A DNA stretch of 24,669 bases from Pilaira anomala (Eukaryota > Mucoromycota > Mucoromycetes > Mucorales > Mucoraceae), in assembly GCA_025716855.1 (NCBI GenBank), contig JAIXMQ010000157.1, positions 1 to 24,669 on the forward strand. The letters are read 5' to 3'. The translations under genes were made by a program, and so were the position numbers. Positions 1-7,569 of the stretch are shown here, piece after piece. Each line of letters starts with the position of its first letter. Within the stretch, counting starts at the first letter, position 1. Under the pieces are notes generated by a model. It was not told where the DNA came from, did no database searches, and saw only the letters and a list, made by a program, of their open reading frames with translations.

Positions 1-297
1 ACAGGAAGAAGATATAAATTAATTTTTTTTCTTAAATGAGTTCGAATATTAATCTTAATATACAAATAGCCGTACAAATAATACCTGGTTTGTTGGGTAT
101 ATACAATGTTTTATCAAACTTTTCCAAATGGTAGAGCAAGTTTTCTTGCTGTCGTTAAGACAATGAAGCGACACGAGTTGAACGAGTTTGGGATTCCCGT
201 GGTGATAGGTAATTCGAAAGGACCAGGGTGTCAAAAAATAGCCGTGTGTAATGTCACGGACATCGTTGATGAGATCAAGCTATTAGAAATAGATTGA
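1..297 (+). pseudogene. C-terminal fragment of a Tnp2-like transposase (copy A), cut by the window start
   Basis: Positions 70-297 encode a stretch that lines up with the C-terminus of the minus-strand copy at 13086-13404. Shared landmarks are WFVG, then FLA..KTMKRHELNEFGIPVV, NSKG, and KIAVC.VTDIV. A one-base frameshift lies near 125-140, because WFVGYIQCF is read in one frame and FLAVVKTM in another. The first 11 bases match the end of the preceding exon of copy C, and 12-69 corresponds to an intron of copy C at the same codon phase. Its 5' splice site here reads AT instead of GT, while the 3' TAG remains. After 297 the homology fades. The family (DDE transposases with a Tnp2 domain) cuts and pastes DNA in the nucleus. 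This is a dead terminal piece; the rest lies outside the window. Confidence 0.72.
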
Positions 298-677
298 AAT
301 ATAAAAAATAAAAAGTGAAAGGTACAAAAAGTAATCAGACGCAAAATAAGATAATTTATTGTTTATAAAAAATGTGTGTGTTTATATATGTTTTGAAAAC
401 TGAGTCGTAATTGTTCATCTTACAGGATGATACCATAATACATCTTTAAAGTAATCTTGCACAACAATGCTAAATACCAGATCTACAAATTATTATGCCA
501 TTTCTAAATCGGTTCTCATTGGCTGATATATTTGACAACATAATTATACATTAGTCAGACGGATATTAAAATGTGATCTTCATAGCTTATGTAATTAATA
601 CATGTATTATGTGTCGATCACATCAATCGTAGACTGTGTTGGACTGTTTACTTTTTCGTCCATTAAAAACAAGTATA
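298..677. other. AT-rich intergenic stretch without a recognisable gene
   Basis: No open frame with a recognisable protein, repeat or splice pattern is visible. It may include further decayed 3' sequence of copy A. It ends at the TA dinucleotide that flanks the inverted-repeat element starting at 678. Confidence 0.5.
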
Positions 678-1025
678 CTGGGTTTCTCGCCATTTTTTCA
701 AAAATTGAGCGTAATTTTTCAAAAAGGCAATGATTTTTTAAAAAAAAAATTTAATTTTACTCAAAATTTTAAAGCATTTCTTCCATTGAAAGACAGCGAG
801 GGAAAAAACTAACAGAATGACGGATCCATCCACGGCAATCTTGTAAAGTTACATTTGTAACCGACTCCATAATTCGAGGTGTCAAAAGATCACAAATGGT
901 TTTAATTTTTATTAGAAAAATAAGGGCAGTTTTTTTTAAAAAATCTTAGTCCCTTTTTGAAAAAATAGTGTAGCGTTTTTTGAAAAATTACACTCAATTT
1001 TTTGAAAAAATGGTGGGAAACCCAG
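678..1025. mobile_element. Deleted Tc1/mariner-type element (MITE-like) with long terminal inverted repeats
   Basis: The left end (CTGGGTTTCTCGCCATTTTT...) and the reverse complement of the right end (CTGGGTTTCCCACCATTTTT...) match over roughly 60 bases with few differences, giving long TIRs. The element is bracketed by TA at 676-677 and 1026-1027, the target duplication expected for the Tc1/mariner/pogo superfamily. At 348 bp it is far too short to code for a full transposase, so it is non-autonomous. Unlike a typical anonymous MITE it keeps a short stretch of transposase code on the minus strand, which shows it is an internal-deletion derivative of a longer element. Its TIRs are unrelated to those of the mariner at 5273-6600. 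Confidence 0.82.
769..924 (-). pseudogene. Remnant C-terminal tail of a Tc1/mariner/pogo-type transposase
   Basis: On the minus strand an open stretch ends with TAA at 769-771. It reads ...LLTPRIMESVTN, VTLQDCRGWIRHSVSFFPRC, then LSMEEML. The pattern DCRGWIRHS followed by FFPRC resembles the last 30-40 residues of DDE transposases of Tc1/mariner/pogo-type elements in fungi and other eukaryotes, where the tail contains RHS..FFPRC. No catalytic residue lies in the retained part. Its place just inside the left TIR fits the 3' end of the parental transposase gene. The assignment rests on recognition of the motif, not on a database search. Confidence 0.6.
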
Positions 1026-1149
1026 TAAGGTTATCTGGCCTTATCCTTGTTTTTATAAAAATCTGGATAACAAGCTTGTTGGCAAGCTCAATGATATCTA
1101 ATTCCAAACTGATTTCTTAATTTTTTTTTCTTCCAACTTTTCTTGTTTC

Positions 1150-1700
1150 CAAATAAATAAATTTCATTGTTCTAATTGTAATGTTTCGTAAAATAAAAAA
1201 AGCTGTTTGTACATTGTGTGGACAATACGGCTTAATGAGAAAAGACTTAGGTAATTTTTCTTATAAAATAAAACTGAAAAGACCTCTTCTAAACTAAAAT
1301 AATAATCATCTTTATATATCTTGAATATCTTGATGATTGTGTTTGAAAAAGACCATCTTTTGATGGGTTTGAATGAATCTATACCCAATTCCTCTGCTTT
1401 TGAATATAAACGTTCTACTCTTTCGAATTGACCATAAATAATCTTGGATCCTGTTTATCCGACTGGATAACAACCTATGTACCTGATCAATTGTACCTTG
1501 TAATTATATTACAGGGTTAATTATCGATCTGGGATCTATTGCTACAGATTTCATTGGTAAATGCTTTTACTTTAATTGACAAAGAACTATTTTTATTGTA
1601 CGACCCAATCAATCCTATTGTTCTACTTGGATTGAATTATGTTTTCCCGTTTTTGGGATTGAATTGACAGTTGTTGGAATACTTGTTATTCCAACAGCGT
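1150..1700 (+). pseudogene. Possible decayed gag zinc-knuckle / retropepsin relic of an LTR retroelement
   Basis: Two weak cues lie in line. Around 1157-1250 the plus strand reads FHCSNCNVS and then, in another frame, VCTLCGQYGLMRKDLG. The latter resembles a CCHC knuckle (C-x2-C-G-x2-G-H-x4-C) in which the His and last Cys have become Leu. Around 1500-1670 it reads LIIDLGSIATDFIG and, after a frame change, PIVLLGLNYVFPF. This order recalls a retropepsin with D-[ST]-G altered to D-L-G, followed by an I-L-G-like motif. Many stops and frame changes separate the pieces. The alternative is chance in AT-rich DNA, and I regard that as nearly as likely. Confidence 0.25.
1672..1696. repeat. Perfect 10-bp inverted repeat with 5-nt loop
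   Basis: TGTTGGAATA (1672-1681) and TATTCCAACA (1687-1696) are exact reverse complements around CTTGT. The arms have the TG...CA form of LTR ends, which could be coincidence. As RNA or single-stranded DNA it would form a short hairpin. Confidence 0.7.
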
Positions 1701-1922
1701 TATTCTTTTTATTCTTATTTTTTATACGGGTAATATAATATCGCTTTATTATTAATAGATGAATAATGTATTTTTGCTGGTAATAGTCGTTCTTATCCCA
1801 ACACAAGGTAGCTAATCTTGTATCGAGACTATTAACAGTAAATATCTCTTATTCTATTTATTAATATAAATTGAGAATCAATTTTGGTTTTTATTTTTAT
1901 TTAATCCCAATTTTATGTTTTA

Positions 1923-2449
1923 ATGGACAACTTCCAAAATTCATGTTTAAACCAAATCTACTCATAGTTACACTGATCCCCCCAAGTGACCACTCCGACA
2001 TTTACTCATGAGTAAAAAAAATGACTTCCAAAATTCATAATTTGTTAGAATAAAAAAAGCGCTTAGAAGAGCATATCGCTGTTCGTTTGCTGCCATTTAT
2101 TATAATAGACTGTTCTAATTTGGTTCATACCACTTAATGACCTTTTTTTAAACTTACATGTAGTTCTTGCGAACATCAGAAAGTCGACAAGAGCAAGAAA
2201 AGGATAGGGAGGTGGACTCTGAGGTGGAGAGAGAGCCTCACAAACGTCAAAGACAAAAATTAAGATTTTTTTTTTTACTCACTTTTTAAAAATCTAACGA
2301 GGGGGGGAGGGGGGTTGTTAGATTTGGCTGGGAAGTGAGTAGATTTTGGGTAGTTTACTCACTCCCCCCTTTGAGTTTAAATTTGAAATTTATTTAAAAA
2401 CCCGATCTAAACACTTTATTTTTTAACACGAATTTTGGAAGTCGTCCAA
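1923..2449. mobile_element. Non-autonomous TIR element with probable TA target duplication
   Basis: The left end ATGGACAACTTCCAAAATTC and the reverse complement of the right end TTGGACGACTTCCAAAATTC match closely, and the likeness continues inward (GTTTAAA/GTTAAA, then AATCTACTCA on both sides). TA occurs at 1921-1922 and 2450-2451, consistent with Tc1/mariner-type insertion, although the first TIR base differs between ends. A third copy of the TIR core (GACTTCCAAAATTCAT) occurs inside at about 2021-2036. The middle (about 2160-2265) contains an open stretch rich in charged residues (SESRQEQEKDREVDSEVERE) with no family resemblance I can name. G-runs and C-runs near 2300 and 2365 can pair. 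No transposase is present. Confidence 0.65.
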
Positions 2450-2724
2450 TATTTGCCCATTGGTATTCTACCGGCAATCATATTTGAAGTCAATTGTATT
2501 TGCATTTAAATATAGAGGATTTCCTTTAGGTTCAAGATATTGATAATGATATACAATGTTAAACATGTATATTATTATGAGGAGATAACAGGTTTTTATT
2601 ATAATGTTTAGTTTTATATCCCTGATCTACTTATGTTTATATAAGTAGGGATGATGCAAATATGACATAATGTATGGCATATGTAAGAATATTACTGACT
2701 TACGTAAACGCTGACTATGTATAG

Positions 2725-4859
2725 ATACGAAGGCAAGTATACCTTTTCTGTTGCTGTCTTCTACGGTAACACCAAGTCAAACTACGATTCCTTCTTCAAG
2801 CCAATGGTAGGAATGTTTAAAAACCTCTCGGTGAATCCTATCGAGGTCAAGCAAGATGGCCAGATTGTTGCAACTGCAAACATCTACTCTGTGATGAGTG
2901 GCGGTGATATGGCTGAGGTCGATTCACTTCTTAAACATATGGGTGCCGTATGCTTTTATGGATGTCGTTTTTGTGATGGTAAGTGAGAAGCTTGTTTAAA
3001 TAGAGGTTGATAGATAAGTAATTGACTTTCTTACTTTTAGTGAGAGGTAGCCATCCCGGTGACAAGAGTACTAGTAACGGTGGAATGTACTTTTCTGGTC
3101 CCAAAGGCAACGATCGAACCAAAGAAAGTCTGTTGTTAAACAAGTCGTCTGTAAGTTATTTTTTTTTAATAGTGACACAGTCTTCAAATTCCGTCTTACT
3201 TTCATTTACAACAGTTTTCCAATGATGAATGCCACGGCATAAAAGGAAAGACTGTCTTCTTCAACTTGGTACATTTCTTGGATTACTTCGGGTTTGACGA
3301 ATTGCACTGTTATTCAAACTTGGCAAAGCAATTGTTTGAAATGTTTTCGCCCTCAAGTATAAAGGGAATGAGCATTTATACCCCTTTTCAAGTTCCAAAG
3401 ATCAATAAAAAGCTGCTCAACATGCCATTAATAGTTCATCCAAGTATATACCCGCAGGAACGTTCAGTGGAAGCTTTGCTGGTCAAAATTTTGACAATCA
3501 AAAAGGCAATTACCGAAGTGTAGACTGGATCTCATGGCTGGTTCATATTGTTCCTTTATTGATTGCTCCATTCTGTCCACCTGATTGCAAGGATGCTATT
3601 TCTGCGCTTTGTCATGGTCTCCAGGTCAGCTTACAATGGTGTATTACTCCAGAAGATTTGTATGATATCAAAAAGTAAGTGAATATGTTTAAAAAAAAAC
3701 TAACTTTACAAATTCTCTTCTGTAGTTCATTTTCCACTTGGTTTAATTACCTCAACAAATGCCTCGTTCAGAAAATGATTTCTCGTACTGTCTTCCGAGC
3801 CAACATGCATCTACTTTTGCATGTACCTAATATCATTCGTCGTATGGGGTAAGTCAATGATATCGTAATAATTTCCAACAATAGTATAACTTACAAATTT
3901 CGCATATCATTACAGATAATCCTTTGCGTTGTCTGTCTTTGAGAAGTATGGAAAGAGGCATTGGTAAGCTGAAACGAGTAATGAAGGGAAGTAAACCGGT
4001 CGGGATTTCCGCAGGCAATCTTCAACTATCTTAAACTGTCTGGAATGGTAACCTTCGAAAAGGAAGAAAAAGAACGTAGTGTTTTATCAAAGCCTATTTA
4101 TTTAGAACATCCTCTTGAAGAAGGCTTACCCAAACTCTGGGTGCCATTCGCAAGTAGCTACAATACCGAAAAACTCAAGCAAGAAATAGACCTTAGTAAG
4201 TCTAATATTGCAGGCTATATTACTGGTATTTGAGTGCTTGCTATGTTGAATTATATTGCTCGTAGAGAAAGTTGTCCTACTCCGTCATTTCCCCCTCATT
4301 TTTTTTGGTCAGGAAATGATTATTGCAACTAAGCTTTGGTGTGATAATACTGTTTATAGTTAGGATCTCTCAATGAGAAGCAACAATAATACAACAAAAA
4401 AAGGTCAATATATAATGTTCAGTGCTACTAAAAGAAACGCGTAAGTATTATTGCTATCATGCTTATTTAAGTATCAAACTGACTTTTTTATTCTACACAC
4501 GGACTCAAAAAAGTTGAAACCAGGTATTACTTTGCTCGAATCTTGTTCTTTTTTCATTTCAATACAATTCTGATGGTCCCGGCAGCCATTTTTGCTTTCC
4601 AGAATTGGCATATTTTCAAGAAGCTGCTTACTTTAACACTGCTATTCCTACTGTTAGCTTTGTTAAGGTGGGTACGCGTGACCACGTTGTTTTTGATGCG
4701 TGCGATATTGAGACTTTGGTCGGTCTGGTGCATCGTCCAAAAAGGGATGTTCTTACTGAACTCTCTTCACACTAGATGGTAATCAGACCTGAAGTAGCGT
4801 TTAAAAAAGACATGAGGAAAGTATTAGGAACACCCTCTGACTTAATATTCTTCAAGTAA
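2725..4859 (+). pseudogene. Decayed Tnp2-like transposase (copy B), 5'-truncated, with at least five introns
   Basis: Homologous along its length to copy C (13086-15617, minus). Exons, in order: 2725-2978 (DSFFKPMV..., GGDMAEVDSL, FYGCRFCDG), 3041-3150, 3215-3674 (HGIKGKTVFF... then GNYRSVDWISWL), 3726-3848, 3916-4440 (PLRCLSLRSMERGIGKL, LPKLWVPF) and 4524-4859 (DGPGSHF, FQEAAYFNTAIPTV, DIETLVGLV, VIRPEVAF). Introns 2979-3040, 3151-3214, 3675-3725, 3849-3915 and 4441-4523 keep GT...AG. The first exon begins after TAG at 2724, the acceptor used at the same codon phase in copy C, so the upstream ATG is not the start. The zinc-ribbon and first-Asp exons found in copy C are absent. Damage: frameshifts near 3420, 3916, 4035, 4240-4310 and 4570; in-frame stops at 4231, 4361 and 4774. 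The family performs DDE-type cut-and-paste transposition; this copy cannot. Confidence 0.78.
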
Positions 4860-5270
4860 AATCACAGTCCCCTTTTCCCTTTTTTCTGTCCTTTTTTTTT
4901 ATTTTTTATTTTTTATTTTTTTGTACCTTTGCTATTTTTTTTCATATTCTCACACCGCTGAAAATTTTTTCATATATAATCTCTACTCCGACCTTAAGCT
5001 ATTTCTTTCTTTGAAATCCAGCCTTTAATAAAAAAGCTTTTAAGCCAATTAAAGTTTTTTGTTGATTTATTTTTTATACAAATATAATTATATAGGCAGA
5101 AGTGTTTTAAAATCGTAGACAACTATATATAACTCATAAAAAGATAAATTTGGTATCATAAAATAACTTGTTTTTCTATCTATTAGTACATGTAAAAATA
5201 TATGAAACACAGAAGATACAATTTTTATTTATTGATTGTTTTGTTGAAATCATATTATTGACTTTCAATG
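4860..5270. other. AT-rich intergenic sequence between copy B and the mariner
   Basis: T-rich tracts (4880-4920) follow the copy B tail. I see no gene. It ends at the TA (5271-5272) into which the mariner inserted. Confidence 0.5.
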
Positions 5271-5272
5271 TA

Positions 5273-5310
5273 CAATGGGGTGAGGAAAGTTTGGCTAATT
5301 AGAACTCCGA
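5273..5310 (+). repeat. Left terminal inverted repeat of the mariner
   Basis: 38 bp, identical to the reverse complement of 6563-6600. The likeness stops abruptly inward at 5311. It is the expected binding and cleavage site for the transposase. Confidence 0.95.
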
Positions 5311-5394
5311 CTTTCAAGGTAATCAAGCGACATGATATTGTTAAAACCTTTATTTCTCTTTTTTTTCTTTATAATATATAATTTTTTTTAATAA

Positions 5395-6402
5395 ATGCCT
5401 CGCTTAACTAATGAACAGAAAGCTATGATTGTTGAACGCGCTAGAGGAGACGTTACTCAGGAGCAGGTTGCAAATGATTTTGGAGTCGCGGTTTCTACCG
5501 TAAGTAGAATTATTAGACGATTCGAAGAACGAGGAACTGTAGAGAGTAAGAAGAGCTCTGGAAGACCAAAGAGTTTAACAGAAAGAAACAGACGCTTTTT
5601 GAGAAGACATGTTAAAAATAACAGAGCCTCAACCATTCAATCTATTATTAACGAAATGCCTTTCAAGATGAGTACATAGTTACTTCGAAAAGAGCTTAAA
5701 GCAATGAATATAAGCAAAAGAATGAGAACCAAAAAGCCATATCTTGAGAACAAGCATATTAAAGAGAGATTGAAGTTTGCCAAAGAGCACAAAAACTGGA
5801 CTTTGGAGCAGTGGAGGGACGTTATTTGGACAGATGAGTCAAGTATCGAAATCGGTCGCGATATTGATCTGAAGAAAGTATGGAGGGAGCCTAAGGAGAA
5901 GTTTTTGAAGGAATGTTTGAAGCCTTCTTTCATGAGTGGAAGAACCAAAGTAATGGTTTGGGGCGCCATTCGTGGTAGTGAGAAGTCTCGATTGGTAATT
6001 CTACCTAAAGGAAGGATCAGAAGCAAAGAATATGTTGACTGTGTGTGTAAACCTGTTTTACTAGGCTTTTACAATAGTAAACCAGGTTCCATACTTATGG
6101 AGGATAATGCTCCTATTCATACCAGTCGTGAGACAAATAAGTGGAGAGAAAAAGCTTCTGTAAATAAAATAAAATGGCCAGCAAGATCTCCGGATTTGAA
6201 TCCAATTGAAAACATGTGGAACATTTTAAAATGAAAGTTTCATCGAGAATGGTATAACCACAGATCAAAACGCTCCACTCAAGTAATGATTGAGTATGCC
6301 TGGAGAAGTATTTCTGTTGAGTATGTCAATAAACTTATTGATAGTATGCCATCCCGCATGCAACAAGTGATTGATGCAAAAGGAGGACCTACTAAATATT
6401 GA
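5395..6402 (+). pseudogene. Tc1/mariner DD34E transposase interrupted by two in-frame stops
   Basis: One frame runs 336 codons from ATG 5395 to TGA 6400-6402. Residues 1-60 form a helix-turn-helix DNA-binding region (TQEQVANDFGVAVSTVSRII), followed by a GRPKSL hinge. The DDE catalytic domain shows Asp147 (WTDESS), Asp237 (MEDNAPIHTS) and Glu272 (SPDLNPIEN). Thirty-four residues separate the second Asp from the Glu, the DD34E signature of the Tc1 branch. No frame is lost anywhere, but TAG at 5677-5679 cuts between the HTH and DDE parts, and TGA at 6232-6234 cuts after the ENMWNILK motif. An ATG at 5704 could restart a DDE-only product. The usual length of the family is about 340 residues, so the original size is intact. 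No intron is visible. Probably inactive; stop readthrough is the alternative. Confidence 0.92.
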
Positions 6403-6562
6403 TGTAAAATAACCCGATTTTTTTTTTTTTTAATTTCTCTCTGTTTGTGCGTTGACAATAAAATATGCTTTTTTAATTATTTATGCAATAAAAAGTTAGA
6501 TAGCTATGATAGAAAAGTATGTAAAGACTTCAAAAGTTATTTTTTCCTTCCAGACATGTGTT

Positions 6563-6600
6563 TCGGAGTTCTAATTAGCCAAACTTTCCTCACCCCATTG
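6563..6600 (-). repeat. Right terminal inverted repeat of the mariner
   Basis: 38 bp, exact inverse copy of 5273-5310, followed by the TA target duplication at 6601-6602. Confidence 0.95.
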
Positions 6601-6602
6601 TA

Positions 6603-7155
6603 CATATATTATTTTCATAGTAGCGGTGTCAGAATCATGCATTAAGAGATATTTTCTCTATTTATTTTTTTTAAAATACATAGAATTTTTTTAAAAATGT
6701 AAGCGACACATGTAATATCGTAAAAGCTCTCAATTTTTCAGAAATAAAATAATATTAAATACATTACTATTAGAATGTTTGTTAAATAATTTTTTTTGGT
6801 ATTCTTTGGTTTTTTTATATTATTTGTTTTAATATCCCGATGAACTTAGTGGCATCTGTAGTCCTGTTTAGGTAATTTTGAGGTTAATATAGGCTTTGGG
6901 TCATTAATTTCGGATTTAGGTCACTCGAAAATCCTCAGGTGGAATCCTTATCATTCATTGGCCCAATACCTTATATCTTCTAATGTACGTACGTACCAAG
7001 AACTCTTTGTGAATGTCAATATATTTAAGAGAGGAAAAATATATTTAAAAAAAAAAAAAAAAAAAAAAGAAGAGAAAAAGAAAAAGAAAAAGTGGGAATA
7101 TAAAGGAGTTATCTCCAATTTTTTAGCTGGGAAACTTTCTCGGGGCGCCACCCTG
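6603..7155. other. Intergenic AT-rich sequence with an A/AAAAG-type purine tract
   Basis: No gene is seen. Landmarks are a GTACGTACGTAC palindromic stretch near 6985 and a purine-only tract (7047-7091, oligo-A followed by AGAAAAAG units). ORFs crossing the tract are low-complexity artefacts. Confidence 0.5.
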
Positions 7156-7475
7156 TAGGTTTCCTAAAAGTAATAATTAAATCGCAGTTTCCTTCTATGA
7201 AATGTAATTCTATTGGCTACTGAAAGCAATAATTTAACTTCAGATTTTATAAGTAAAAAATGTGTCTTGCATAAATCATCCATACAACAGCATATATGTT
7301 GTCAAGTTACCATACTATGTCATGTATATTTGACATTTACATGTACATAGAGATAATATTTTACAATTATCAGCTTAATTTTAATTGAAAATGGTGCTTA
7401 GAAATACAGATGTATATAGGTCAAAGAGAAATCTCTGAAAGATGCTAGAAGATACAAGCATAAAAAAAAAAATGA

Positions 7476-7483
7476 TATAAAAA
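7476..7483 (+). promoter_or_regulatory. Probable TATA box of the Crypton gene
   Basis: TATAAAAA followed by GGGC lies about 94 bases before the ATG at 7570, at a plausible distance for a eukaryotic core promoter. No other promoter element is claimed. Confidence 0.5.
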
Positions 7484-7569
7484 GGGCAGCTCAATGAAGA
7501 TAGAAATTATACTTTCTTCTATTAAAACTTTTATCTGTATACACTATACACTTATACATCTACTTAAAC

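Larger units (their letters stand above)
5273..6600 (+). mobile_element. Complete Tc1/mariner element with perfect 38-bp TIRs and TA target duplication
   Basis: The 38 bases at 5273-5310 (beginning CAATGGGGTGAGGAAAG) are exactly repeated in inverse orientation at 6563-6600. TA at 5271-5272 and 6601-6602 is the target-site duplication. The 1328-bp length and the single gene between the TIRs are typical of Tc1/mariner elements, which a DDE transposase excises and inserts at TA. Identity of the two TIRs suggests the element arrived or was maintained recently, yet its transposase frame carries two stops. It could still be mobilised in trans if an active relative exists in the genome, because the ends are intact. 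Confidence 0.96.

Noticed and set aside
4543..4782. Leu/Trp-rich 79-codon frame resembling a membrane protein
   Set aside because: Mostly out of frame with copy B. The neighbouring frame gives the conserved AAYFNTAIPTV...DIETLVGLV, so the hydrophobic reading is an artefact.
5637..6026. 129-codon minus-strand frame
   Set aside because: Shadow of the mariner transposase on the opposite strand, which has the clear DD34E motifs.
6951..7158. Overlapping 66-codon frames on both strands
   Set aside because: Both consist largely of poly-Phe or poly-Lys from the purine tract; no independent coding sign.
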